A program made the position numbers and the translations under genes. From NCBI RefSeq assembly GCF_030316845.1, contig NZ_JASZYS010000001.1, positions 248,001-312,000 of the forward strand: 64,000 bases of DNA. The letters run 5' to 3'. Positions 36,651 through 45,418 of this stretch are shown in pieces (the first letter of the stretch is position 1; every line of letters begins with the position of its first letter). Below the pieces are notes generated by a model. It had not been told where the DNA came from. It was given only the letters and a program-made list of their open reading frames with translations, and did not search any database. The stretch is from Variovorax davisae. GTDB taxonomy: Bacteria > Pseudomonadota > Gammaproteobacteria > Burkholderiales > Burkholderiaceae_C.

Positions 36651-37313
36651 ATGTCACATCCGCCCATCGAAATCGAAACCGGCCCGAACCCCACGGCCAC
36701 CGTCCTCCTCATGCACGGCCTCGGCGCCGACGGCAACGACTTCGTGCCGATCGCCAACGAACTGGACCTGTCATCGGTCGGCCCGGTGCGGTTCGTGTTC
36801 CCGAACGCGCCCGTGATCCCGGTCACCGTCAACGGAGGCTACCGCATGCCGGCCTGGTACGACATCCTGGGCGCCGACCTCGCCAAGCGCGAGGACGAGG
36901 CCGGCCTGCGCCGCTCGCAAGAGACCCTCGAGGCGCTGATCGCCAATGAAAAGGCCCGCGGCATCCCGGCCTCCCGGACCGTGATCGCCGGCTTCTCCCA
37001 GGGCTGCGCGATGGCCTTCATGACCGGCCTGCGCCACCCGGAGCGGCTGGCCGGCATCGTCGGCCTGTCCGGCTACCTGCCGCTGGCCGACCTGACGGCC
37101 GCCGAGCGCCACCCGGCCAACCAGCAGACGCCGATCTTCCAGGCCCACGGCCAGCGCGACGGCGTGGTGGTGATCGCCCGCGCGATCCAGGGCCGCGACA
37201 CCCTGAAGGCGCTGGGCTACGGGCTCGAATGGCACGAGTACCCCATGGAGCACTCGGTCTGCATGGAGGAGATCGCCGACCTGAACCGTTTCCTCGTCCG
37301 GGTGCTGGGCTGA
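36651..37313 (+). CDS. alpha/beta-hydrolase, phospholipase/carboxylesterase family
   Basis: A 220-residue serine esterase of the acyl-protein-thioesterase/EstB type. Seen: LLMHGLGADGNDFVPIANEL (oxyanion loop), nucleophile in IAGFSQGCAMAF, acid in HGQRDGVVVI and histidine in YPMEHSVCMEEI, a complete Ser-Asp-His triad. No signal peptide. It hydrolyses short carboxylic esters; the natural substrate is unknown. A hairpin terminator follows. Confidence 0.93.
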   Translation: MSHPPIEIETGPNPTATVLLMHGLGADGNDFVPIANELDLSSVGPVRFVFPNAPVIPVTVNGGYRMPAWYDILGADLAKREDEAGLRRSQETLEALIANEKARGIPASRTVIAGFSQGCAMAFMTGLRHPERLAGIVGLSGYLPLADLTAAERHPANQQTPIFQAHGQRDGVVVIARAIQGRDTLKALGYGLEWHEYPMEHSVCMEEIADLNRFLVRVLG

Positions 37314-37319
37314 AAACAG

Positions 37320-37358
37320 GGCGCCGGCGGCGGATTTCAGTCCGCCTGCGCGCCTTTT
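37320..37358 (+). terminator. probable Rho-independent terminator after the esterase
   Basis: A GC-rich interrupted stem (GGCGC/GCGCC outer, GGCGGA/TCCGCC inner, loop TTTCAG) is followed by TTTT, seven bases after the esterase stop. It separates the esterase from gshA. Confidence 0.6.
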
Positions 37359-37393
37359 CCGGTCATGCTACCTTCCGTCCCCACGAAAGAACG

Positions 37394-38986
37394 ATGGGTG
37401 ATAACTATATGAGTAACTTCAAGGAGCGCCTGGACGCGCTCTCGCCTGCGCGGCTCCGGGGGGTGCGGCGCGGGATCGAGAAGGAAAGCCTGCGGGCGCA
37501 ACCCGATGGCAAGCTGGCCCTGACACCGCATCCGGCGGCGCTGGGCTCGGCGCTCACGCACCCCCACATCACGACCGATTTCAGCGAATCGCAGCTGGAG
37601 CTGATCACCGGCGCCCATGCGGACGTCGATACGGCGCTGGACGAACTGGTGCGCGTGCACCAGTTCACCTACCGCGTGCTCGACGAAGCCGGCGACGAGC
37701 GGCTGTGGGTCTCGAGCATGCCCTGCGGCCTGCCGACCGACGAAACCATCCCGATCGGGCGCTACGGATCGTCCAACGTGGGCCGCGCCAAGAGCGTCTA
37801 CCGCATGGGCCTGAGCCACCGCTACGGGCGGCGCATGCAGACCATCTCGGGCATCCACTACAACTGGTCGCTGCCGGATGTGTCGAGCGAGCAGTACTTC
37901 GCGCTGATCCGCAACTTCCGCCGCCACGCGTTCCTGCTGCTCTATCTGTTCGGCGCCTCGCCGGCGCTGTGTTCGAGTTTCGTCGACGGCCGGCCGCACG
38001 AGTTGCAGCCGCTGGGCGAGGGCAGCATGCACATGCCGCACGGCACCTCGCTGCGGATGGGCCGGCTGGGCTACCAGAGCGACGCGCAGGCCTCGCTGGC
38101 AGTGAGCTACAACAGCCTGGACGGCTACGGTGCGTCCCTGCAGGATGCGCTGACCCGGCCCTGGCCGGCCTACGAAGCGATCGGCATCCGCAACCTGGGC
38201 GGCGACTACAACCAGCTCGCCACCAGCCTGCTGCAGATCGAGAACGAGTTCTACGGCACGATCCGCCCCAAGCGCGTGATCTACCCGGGCGAGCGGCCGC
38301 TGCACGCGCTGCGCGAGCGCGGCGTCGAGTATGTGGAGGTCCGCCTGATGGACCTCGACCCCTTCGAGCCGGTCGGCATCAACGCCCAGACCATGCGCTT
38401 CCTCGATGTCTTCCTGCTGCACTGCCTGCTGTCCGACAGTCCGCCCGACACCCGCGAGGAGATCGCCGACCTGGCCCACAACCAGCACCTGACCGCCGCG
38501 CGCGGGCGCGAGCCCGGCCTGCGGCTGCGGCGCGGTGGCCGCGAGGCCAGCCTCACCGAGTGGGGCGCCGAACTGCTGGAGCAGTTCGGCCCGATCGCCG
38601 CCGCGCTCGACGCCGCCCACGGCGGCAGCCAGCATGCCGAGGCGGTGCGGGCGGCCGGGCAGGCGCTGGGCGACCCGGCCGTGCTGCCGTCGGCGCGCGT
38701 GCTCGAGGCCATGAAGGCCCACGGCGACTCCTTCGTCGGCTTCCTGCGCGCCCGCTCCGAGGCCACCCGCGAGGCGCTGCTCGCGCTGCCGTTCGCCGAG
38801 GCGCAGCGCAGCGCCTTCGAGCGCATGACGCAGACCTCGATCGAGGCCCAGAAGCGGATCGAGGCCAGCGACAGCATGCCGTTCGAGATCTACCGCGAGC
38901 AGTACGTGTCGCCCGCGCGGCTGGGCTTCAAGAACCACTGGGCCGAGACGCCGGCCGAACCGGTGAGCCAGCGCGCCGCCCTGTGA
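37394..38986 (+). CDS. gshA: glutamate-cysteine ligase (proteobacterial type)
   Basis: A 530-residue enzyme (525 if the ATG at 37409 is used; E. coli GshA is 518). It makes gamma-glutamylcysteine, the first step of glutathione synthesis. Characteristic blocks: GIEKESLRAQPDGKLALTPHPAALGSAL, ITTDFSESQLELIT, MQTISGIHYNWSLP, LFGASPALCSSF, LQIENEFYGTIRPKRV and VEVRLMDLDPFEPVGI. gshB is not in the window. The product could also feed EgtB if that enzyme uses gamma-glutamylcysteine. Confidence 0.96.
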   Translation: MGDNYMSNFKERLDALSPARLRGVRRGIEKESLRAQPDGKLALTPHPAALGSALTHPHITTDFSESQLELITGAHADVDTALDELVRVHQFTYRVLDEAGDERLWVSSMPCGLPTDETIPIGRYGSSNVGRAKSVYRMGLSHRYGRRMQTISGIHYNWSLPDVSSEQYFALIRNFRRHAFLLLYLFGASPALCSSFVDGRPHELQPLGEGSMHMPHGTSLRMGRLGYQSDAQASLAVSYNSLDGYGASLQDALTRPWPAYEAIGIRNLGGDYNQLATSLLQIENEFYGTIRPKRVIYPGERPLHALRERGVEYVEVRLMDLDPFEPVGINAQTMRFLDVFLLHCLLSDSPPDTREEIADLAHNQHLTAARGREPGLRLRRGGREASLTEWGAELLEQFGPIAAALDAAHGGSQHAEAVRAAGQALGDPAVLPSARVLEAMKAHGDSFVGFLRARSEATREALLALPFAEAQRSAFERMTQTSIEAQKRIEASDSMPFEIYREQYVSPARLGFKNHWAETPAEPVSQRAAL

Positions 38987-39107
38987 GCGGCGCATGGGGG
39001 TAGGCGGCTGCCTACCCGCATTGGCCGCCATGGCCCACCCGCGGGAGCGCGGCGCCGGGGATGATGGCAACAGAGACACACACACCGTTCTTTGTTGACA
39101 TCCCACC

Positions 39108-39488
39108 ATGACTTTCAAGACCTACCTGGTCGAAGACAACCCCGTCATCCGCGAGAACCTGGTCGGCTTTCTCGAAGAGATCGTCGATGCCACCGTCGTC
39201 GCCCACGCCAGCGGTGAGGACGAGGCCGTGGCCTGGCTGCGCCAGCACGGCGAAAGCTGGGACGTGGCGATCGTCGATCTCTTCCTCGACCAGGGCAACG
39301 GGCTCGGCGTGGTCGACGCCTGCCGCCAGCGTTCCGCCCACCAGAAGGTGCTGGTGGTCAGCAACTACGCCACCCCCGACGTGCGCGCCCGCTCGAAGGC
39401 GCTGGGTGCCGATGCCTTCTTCGACAAGTCGGCGGAAATCGACCTGCTGCTCGACTACTGCGAGCGCCTGAGTCGCCGAAACGACTGA
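39108..39488 (+). CDS. single-domain response regulator
   Basis: A 126-residue CheY-like receiver with no output domain. The acidic pocket is Glu9-Asp10, the phosphorylation site Asp57 (AIVDLFLDQ), the switch Ser85 (VVSNYAT) and the conserved Lys107 (FFDKS). Wedged between gshA and an SDR gene, without a nearby histidine kinase; it must be phosphorylated by a kinase encoded elsewhere and act by protein contact. Confidence 0.93.
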   Translation: MTFKTYLVEDNPVIRENLVGFLEEIVDATVVAHASGEDEAVAWLRQHGESWDVAIVDLFLDQGNGLGVVDACRQRSAHQKVLVVSNYATPDVRARSKALGADAFFDKSAEIDLLLDYCERLSRRND

Positions 39489-39570
39489 TCCGCCCGCCCG
39501 GGCCGCCGGACGGCCAGCTTTCTGGGGTAAAACGCGTCGCGTCAACGACTCCTACGAAAGCACTGAAAGC

Positions 39571-40488
39571 ATGAGCAGCATCGATTTCAAGGGCCGCGTC
39601 GCCATCGTCACCGGCGCCGGCGGCGGCCTCGGCCGCCAGCATGCCCTGGCCTTGGCGGCACGCGGCGCCAAGGTGGTGGTCAACGACCTCGGCGGTGCCC
39701 GCGACGGCTCCGGCGGCTCGGTCAGCGCCGCCCAGGCGGTGGTCGACGAGATCGTCGCCGCCGGCGGCGAGGCGATCGCCAACGGCGCCTCGGTGACCGA
39801 CTTCGAGGCCGTGCAGGCGATGGTCGCCCAGGCGGTCGCCGCCTGGGGCCGGGTCGACATCCTGGTCAACAACGCCGGCATCCTGCGCGACAAGAGCTTC
39901 GCCAAGATGGACCTGGCCGACTTCCGCCTGGTCGTCGACGTCCATCTCATGGGCGCGGTGAATTGCACCAAGGCGGTCTGGGCGCTCATGAACGAGCAGA
40001 AGTACGGCCGCATCGTGATGACCACCTCGTCCTCGGGCCTGTACGGCAACTTCGGCCAGAGCAACTACGGCGCCGCCAAGCTGGCGCTGGTGGGCCTGAT
40101 GCAGACACTGTCGATCGAGGGCGCGAAGAACGACATCCGGGTCAACTGCCTGGCGCCGACCGCCGCCACCCGGATGACCGAGGACCTGATGCCCGAGGCC
40201 GTGCTGGAGGCCCTGAAGCCCGAGGCCGTGGTGCCCGCAATGCTGGTGCTGGCGGGCCAGGAGGCACCGAACCGCACCATCCTGTGCGCCGGCGCAGGCA
40301 GCTTCGAGGCGGCCCACATCACCTTGACCAACGGCGCCTGGATCGGCCTCGGCGACGATGCGCCGGAGCGGCTGGCCGCGCGGCTGGCCGAGGTGACCGA
40401 GCGCAGTGGCGAGATCGTCCCGCAGAGCGGCGCCGCGCAGGGCAGCAACGAGGTCGGCAAGGCGATGGCGAACGCCGGCCGGCCCTGA
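39571..40488 (+). CDS. short-chain dehydrogenase, MFE-2 3-hydroxyacyl-CoA dehydrogenase-like
   Basis: A 305-residue SDR. It has the NAD(P) motif VTGAGGGLGRQHALALAARG, NDLGGARDGSGGS with an acidic residue favouring NAD, NNAGILRDKSFAKM and the catalytic set SSSGLYG...YGAAK. The insertion after strand 2 and the 50-residue C-terminal extension match the dehydrogenase domain of peroxisomal multifunctional enzyme 2, so a 3-hydroxyacyl-CoA substrate is likely but unproven. Confidence 0.9.
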   Translation: MSSIDFKGRVAIVTGAGGGLGRQHALALAARGAKVVVNDLGGARDGSGGSVSAAQAVVDEIVAAGGEAIANGASVTDFEAVQAMVAQAVAAWGRVDILVNNAGILRDKSFAKMDLADFRLVVDVHLMGAVNCTKAVWALMNEQKYGRIVMTTSSSGLYGNFGQSNYGAAKLALVGLMQTLSIEGAKNDIRVNCLAPTAATRMTEDLMPEAVLEALKPEAVVPAMLVLAGQEAPNRTILCAGAGSFEAAHITLTNGAWIGLGDDAPERLAARLAEVTERSGEIVPQSGAAQGSNEVGKAMANAGRP

Positions 40489-40509
40489 GGCCGGACCCGC
40501 GGCCCGCCG

Positions 40510-42639
40510 TCAGCTGAGCCTGAGCCAGCCGGACTCCCAGGCCAGCAGGGTGATGGCCGCCATCAGCGCGAGCGCCGCCAGCGCGGTCGCGACGCCACGC
40601 CGGTCGGCGTAGGGGTCGCGACCGAAGCGAAGGGCATGACGCGGCACCTGCGCCGTCTTCGACAGCGAGGCGCCGAGCCGCACGTTGACCTTCATGCGGC
40701 CGTTGATCGCCCAGCCGCTGGCGTCGAGGATCGGTCCCAGGCTGCGCTGGCGCAGCTTGAGCCAGGCGATCAGCATGCTGGGTCCCGAGATCGCGCAGAC
40801 CATGCCGAGGATCGCGATCGGAATCCACTGCCCGAGGTCGATGAACTTGCTGAACAGCGCCACCAGCACCGCGCTGATGCTGCCCATCGCCACTCCGATC
40901 GCGGCCACGGTGCCGACGTCGATCCGGCTGCCCGCGGCCAGGCGCGCCGTCGCGGGCGCGGCCGCGCCCGGCACGGCGGCCTTGTCGGCGTTGGCCAGCG
41001 TGCTGGCCAGGGTGCCCAGCGTGCCCTGGGCCCCGGCCTCGCTGGCGGCCGCGCGCTTGGCGACCTGTTCCTCGATCAGGCGAACGAATTTCTTGTAGGG
41101 CGAGAAGAAGGCCTGCGCGACGCTGGTCGGGTTCTCGATCAGGCGCGTGATGGTGGCGTCCCAGTCACGCCCCTGGCGGTCGTAGAAGAGGCCGTTGCGG
41201 CCGACGAACAGGAAGTCGACGTCGCCCGCGGTGAAGGCCGCCACGATGCCCATGGTCCGCCCCTCGCGGCGGCACTCGCAGTAGGCCAGGCAGGTCTTGG
41301 CCAGGCCGGCCAGCACGGCGTGCTGCCTGGCGTCCGCCACCTGCACCGTGAGCTCGCAGCTGCGGCCGTCGAGGTAGAGCGTGCCGGCCTGGAAGATCGC
41401 CCCCTCGCGCCGGTAGAAGGCCTTGAACGACACGAAGTTGTCCAGCAGCCGCACCAGGTCGCGCTGGAAGCGCAGCAGGCGCTCGAGGTCGACCAGCCGG
41501 GCGTTGTGCTGCTCGACGCTCTCGTCCTCGTCGACCAGGGCCATCAGCGCGGCACGGCTGGCGAGCAGCGCCTCGATGCCGGCGCCGTCTTCGGCGGCCA
41601 GGGCGTTGGCGGGCTTGCGCGCCAGCCAGTTGCGGCAGGGCGCCAGGCGTTGCTGCAGGGCGACCCACTGGGCTTCGTCCAGGGCATCGGGCGCTGCGCC
41701 CAGCAGCGGTGCCAGGGCCTTGCGGCGCAGCTGCTCGAGCGCCGCGGCCCAGGCCGGATTCGCGCCTTCGCGCAGCGGCAGGCTGCGCCCGGGGCGGATC
41801 GCTGCCAGGGGCAGCGCCGCCAGGCCGTCGGCCTGCAGGCTCAGGGCCTGCGCCGCCAGCGCCTCGTAGGTCTCGCTGGAGGCGTTGAGCGCGGCCACGG
41901 CCTGGATGTCGTAGGCGGCCACGCGGCAGCGGGCGAAGAAGTCGTCGACCTTCTCGCGCACCGCGTCGACGGCCTCGGCCGCCTCGAGCATGCCGCCGCC
42001 CAGGCAGGCCGATGCATCGTCGCCGGCCTGCCAGGCGCGCATCGCCTCGGCGTCGGCGAAGAAGGCCTCGGCGCGCTGGCGGTCGATGCCGTCGCGGCCG
42101 TTGCGGTCCTTCAGGCTGCCGTGGGTCTGCATGATGCGCAGCAGGGTCCGCTGCACCGCGGCGTCGTCCTTCGCGGTCTCGGGCGTGACCACGCCGTCGC
42201 CGTTGAAGCGCATGGCGGCCAGGTGCTCGCTGCGCTCGGTCACCTCCTGCAAGGAAATCCGGCTGGCGCCTTCCCGTCCTGCCAGCGCCAGCACTCGGCG
42301 GGCTTCGTCGACCAGCTGGATCGATGCCGCCGGGTCGTCGGCCAGCGCCTCCAGCGCCAGCGTGTCGCCGCCCGCGAGCAGCAGGTCGGGATCGCGCAAC
42401 TGGGCGCATGCCCATTCGCAGGCGGCGATCAGTTCGGGCGGGCGGATGCGGCCGTCGTGGTCCGTGTCGACCAGGTCGAGGGTGCGGGCATCGAACTCGA
42501 TGCCGCGCGTGGGGCAGGCCAGCGCGACCCAGAGCTTCTGGTCGAGTTCGCCGATGTGCGCGATGTCGGCACCGCTGCGGATCACCACCTGGTCGACCCC
42601 GCCGGCGCTGAAGAATTGCCAGTGATGCGGCTCGGGCAT
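40510..42639 (-). CDS. large EF-hand-containing membrane protein of unknown function
   Basis: An unrecognised 709-residue protein (MPEPHHWQFFSAGGVDQVV). Residues 58-69 (DTDHDGRIRPPE) form a canonical calcium-binding EF-hand loop with acids at 1, 3, 5 and Glu at 12; degenerate relatives (FNGDGVVTPE near 145; DRNGRDGIDR near 176) follow. The middle is long, helical and soluble, without signal peptide. The C-terminus has two hydrophobic helices near 590-645 and a third at 680-700. It begins 13 bases after hpf and is surely cotranscribed with it. The N-terminal body is probably cytoplasmic. Confidence 0.8.
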   Translation of the reverse strand: MPEPHHWQFFSAGGVDQVVIRSGADIAHIGELDQKLWVALACPTRGIEFDARTLDLVDTDHDGRIRPPELIAACEWACAQLRDPDLLLAGGDTLALEALADDPAASIQLVDEARRVLALAGREGASRISLQEVTERSEHLAAMRFNGDGVVTPETAKDDAAVQRTLLRIMQTHGSLKDRNGRDGIDRQRAEAFFADAEAMRAWQAGDDASACLGGGMLEAAEAVDAVREKVDDFFARCRVAAYDIQAVAALNASSETYEALAAQALSLQADGLAALPLAAIRPGRSLPLREGANPAWAAALEQLRRKALAPLLGAAPDALDEAQWVALQQRLAPCRNWLARKPANALAAEDGAGIEALLASRAALMALVDEDESVEQHNARLVDLERLLRFQRDLVRLLDNFVSFKAFYRREGAIFQAGTLYLDGRSCELTVQVADARQHAVLAGLAKTCLAYCECRREGRTMGIVAAFTAGDVDFLFVGRNGLFYDRQGRDWDATITRLIENPTSVAQAFFSPYKKFVRLIEEQVAKRAAASEAGAQGTLGTLASTLANADKAAVPGAAAPATARLAAGSRIDVGTVAAIGVAMGSISAVLVALFSKFIDLGQWIPIAILGMVCAISGPSMLIAWLKLRQRSLGPILDASGWAINGRMKVNVRLGASLSKTAQVPRHALRFGRDPYADRRGVATALAALALMAAITLLAWESGWLRLS

Positions 42640-42652
42640 GCGCGCGCCGCCC

Positions 42653-43012
42653 TTATTCGACCACCGCGTCGCCGTCCTTGCGGATCGAGTCGCGGTGGCG
42701 GTGGCCATAGAGGCGGCCCAGGGTGCTGTCGAGCGCGCGCTTGAGCTTCTCGGCGGCGCCGCGGAAGGCCTCGTCGAGGCCACCCGCATGGTGGCTCACG
42801 GCCAGCGGCTGGTGGCCGGCGAGGCGGGCTTCCATCGCGCAGCGCTTGTCGGCGCCGCCGCTGGCGGTGTGGTTCTCGTCGCTCAGGTGGATCTCGACGC
42901 GCGTGACCTCGGCCGCGAAGCGGGCCAGGGTCTGACGCATCTCGGTGTCGGCCCAGCGCTCCAGGGCCTCCTTGTTCTCGATGCCGTTGCTGGTGTTGAT
43001 CTGGATCTGCAT
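42653..43012 (-). CDS. hpf: ribosome hibernation promoting factor (short form)
   Basis: A 119-residue HPF/RaiA-type protein: MQIQINTSNGIENKEALERW, TRVEIHLSDENHTASGGADK, CAMEARLAGHQPLAVSHHA and DEAFRGAAEKLKRALDSTLG. It binds the 30S decoding region and silences ribosomes in stationary phase. The long C-terminal dimerisation domain is absent. It is somewhat divergent from canonical Hpf, so a second paralogue may exist elsewhere. The downstream EF-hand membrane protein gene is in the same operon. Confidence 0.85.
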   Translation of the reverse strand: MQIQINTSNGIENKEALERWADTEMRQTLARFAAEVTRVEIHLSDENHTASGGADKRCAMEARLAGHQPLAVSHHAGGLDEAFRGAAEKLKRALDSTLGRLYGHRHRDSIRKDGDAVVE

Positions 43013-43047
43013 GGTGAGCGGTCCTTTTCTCGCAAAACCCTACTGTG

Positions 43048-43059
43048 CCCCGATCGGGG
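43048..43059. promoter_or_regulatory. 12-base palindrome in the hpf/ylqF divergent gap
   Basis: CCCCGATCGGGG is a perfect inverted repeat 36 bases before the hpf start, in the 155-base region shared with ylqF. It could be an operator; GC-rich background makes chance occurrence possible. Confidence 0.25.
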
Positions 43060-43167
43060 CGGGCGATACGTAAGCATTTGGGCAACGTGGTCGAGGTCGG
43101 AATGACCACACGCGCGGCGCGGCGACAATGGCGGGCCGCATCTCGCAGACAGAGAAAGAAACCCCCG

Positions 43168-44130
43168 ATGGCCATCCAGTGGTTCCCCGGTCACATGCAC
43201 CTGACCCAGAAGGCCATCGCCGAACGGATCAAGGACATCGACGTCGTCATCGAGCTGCTCGACGCCCGCCTGCCCGGATCGAGCGCCAACCCGATGCTGG
43301 CCGAGCTCACCGGCCACAAGCCGGGGCTCAAGGTGCTCAACAAGCAGGACCTGGCCGACCCGGCCGGCACCGCGCTCTGGCTGGCCCACTACAACGCGCT
43401 GCCCGAGACGCGCGCGATCGGCCTCGACGCCAGCCAGACCACGCCGGCGCGCCAGCTGATCGATGCCTGCCATGCGCTGTCGCCGGCCCGCGGCGGCATG
43501 GCCAAGCCGATGCGGGTGCTGATCTGCGGCATTCCCAATGTCGGCAAGTCGACGCTCATCAACACCCTCACCGGCAGCCGCAAGGCCAAGACCGGCGACG
43601 AGGCCGGCATCACCAAGCTGGAGCAGCGCATCACGCTGGCCGACGACTTCTACCTGTGGGACACGCCGGGCATGCTGTGGCCGCGCATCATCGTCGCCAA
43701 GAGCGGCTACAACCTGGCGGCCAGCGGCGCCGTCGGGCGCAATGCCTTCGACGAGGAAGAGGTGGCGCTGGAACTGCTCGACTACCTCAAGGGGCACTAC
43801 GCCGGCCTGGTCGAGGCGCGCTTCAAGATCGATCCGATCGGCGCGCTGAGCGACGAAGAGGTGCTCGAGGCGATCGGCCGCAAGCGCGGCGCGCTGCTCG
43901 GCAAGGGCCGCGTCAACCTGCAGAAGGCGGCCGAGATCGTGATGAGCGAATTCCGCAGCGGCAACATCGGCCGCATCACGCTGGAGACGCCCGCGGAGTT
44001 CGCCGAGTGGCTGGCGGCAGGACAGCTGCTCGATGCCGAACGCGCCGCGAAGAAGGCGGCCCGGGGGCGCAAGAAGGGGTCGGGGCGGCGCGAGGATCCG
44101 CTGCCGGATCCGGCGGACGACGCGGCCTGA
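43168..44130 (+). CDS. ylqF: ribosome biogenesis GTPase YlqF/RbgA
   Basis: A 320-residue circularly permuted GTPase: G4 (NKQDLAD) precedes G1 (GIPNVGKSTLINTL) and G3 (DTPGML). It starts MAIQWFPGHMHLTQKAIAE, a hallmark of YlqF. It assists late 50S assembly. The C-terminal tail is basic (KKAARGRKKGSGRRED), fitting rRNA contact. It is divergent from the ribosome hibernation gene. Confidence 0.94.
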   Translation: MAIQWFPGHMHLTQKAIAERIKDIDVVIELLDARLPGSSANPMLAELTGHKPGLKVLNKQDLADPAGTALWLAHYNALPETRAIGLDASQTTPARQLIDACHALSPARGGMAKPMRVLICGIPNVGKSTLINTLTGSRKAKTGDEAGITKLEQRITLADDFYLWDTPGMLWPRIIVAKSGYNLAASGAVGRNAFDEEEVALELLDYLKGHYAGLVEARFKIDPIGALSDEEVLEAIGRKRGALLGKGRVNLQKAAEIVMSEFRSGNIGRITLETPAEFAEWLAAGQLLDAERAAKKAARGRKKGSGRREDPLPDPADDAA

Positions 44131-44243
44131 GCAGCGCTGCGCTCAGGGGAGCGAGCACGAGGGCGGCGTCGCTTCGCGCGGCCGCCTGCACGATCGGCGG
44201 GACCCGCCTATGCTCGGCCGCTTCGACACAAGGAGTGTTTTCG

Positions 44244-45287
44244 ATGCGCAACCATCCCCTGGGCCGCACCGGCCTATTCGTCTCCGAGCTCTGCCTCGGC
44301 ACCATGACCTTCGGCGGCAGCGACGGCATCTGGAGCCAGATCGGCGACCTGCAGCAGGCCGACGCCGAGCGCCTGGTCGGCCAGGCGCTCGACGCCGGCA
44401 TCAACTTCATCGACACCGCCGACGTCTATTCGGGCGGGCTGTCGGAACAGATCACCGGCCAGGCCCTCAAGAACCTCCAGGTGCCGCGCGACAGCGTCGT
44501 GGTCGCCACCAAGGTGTTCGGCGAGACCGGTCCCGGGCCGAACGCCCGCGGCGCCTCGCGCAGCCACATCATGGACGGCCTCAAGGCCAGCCTGAAGCGG
44601 CTGCAGCTCGACCATGTCGACCTCTACCAGATTCATGGCTTCGACCCCGCCACGCCGATCGAGGAGACCGTGCGGGCGCTCGACCAGCTGGTGCGCCAGG
44701 GCCATGTGCGCTACGTGGGCGTCTCCAACTGGGCCGCCTGGCAGATCGTCAAGGCGCTGGGCATCGCCGAGCGCTGGGGGCTGGCGCGCTTCGAATCGCT
44801 GCAGGCCTACTACACCGTGGCCGGCCGCGACCTGGAACGCGAACTGGTGCCGATGCTGAAGAGCGAAGGCGTGGGCCTGATGGTCTGGAGCCCGCTGGCC
44901 GGCGGCCTGCTGAGCGGGAAGTACGGGCGCGAGCAGCAGGCCGAGCAGGGCAGCCGGCGCGTGAGCTTCGACTTTCCGCCGGTCGACAAGGACCGGGCCT
45001 GGGACTGCGTCGATGCGATGCGCCCGATCGCTGCGGCGCACGGCGTCTCGGTGGCCCAGGTGGCGCTGGCCTGGCTGCTGCACCAGCCCCAGGTCACCAG
45101 CGTGATCGTCGGCGCCCGCCGCGCCGAACAGCTGGCCGACAACCTGGCGGCGACCCAGGTGGCGCTGAGCGCGGCCGAGCTGGCGCAGCTCGACCAGGTC
45201 AGCCGGCTGCCGGCCGAGTACCCCGGCTGGATGTTCGCGCGGCAGGGCGAGAACCGCCGCAAGCAGCTGGCCGGCGCGCCGGGTTGA
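44244..45287 (+). CDS. aldo/keto reductase
   Basis: A 347-residue AKR (TIM barrel) enzyme using NADPH. It starts MRNHPLGRTGLFVSELCLGT after AAGGAG. Catalytic tetrad candidates: Asp and Tyr in FIDTADVYSGG, Lys in VVATKVFGE and His in YQIHGFDP. The cofactor tail site is VTSVIVGARRAEQLADNLAA. It resembles the YajO/YghZ group acting on various carbonyls. Single gene, substrate unknown. Confidence 0.93.
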   Translation: MRNHPLGRTGLFVSELCLGTMTFGGSDGIWSQIGDLQQADAERLVGQALDAGINFIDTADVYSGGLSEQITGQALKNLQVPRDSVVVATKVFGETGPGPNARGASRSHIMDGLKASLKRLQLDHVDLYQIHGFDPATPIEETVRALDQLVRQGHVRYVGVSNWAAWQIVKALGIAERWGLARFESLQAYYTVAGRDLERELVPMLKSEGVGLMVWSPLAGGLLSGKYGREQQAEQGSRRVSFDFPPVDKDRAWDCVDAMRPIAAAHGVSVAQVALAWLLHQPQVTSVIVGARRAEQLADNLAATQVALSAAELAQLDQVSRLPAEYPGWMFARQGENRRKQLAGAPG

Positions 45288-45418
45288 GGCGCCGTCCGGC
45301 AGGTCCGGAGAAGGATATTTCCTATAGCGGTTTTAGGGTTGTCACTCTCTCCGGAAAACGTCTGTAACGGTATGTTCTGCAGACTACTTTTTCTCGACCC
45401 CTATTGGAGACATTCCCG

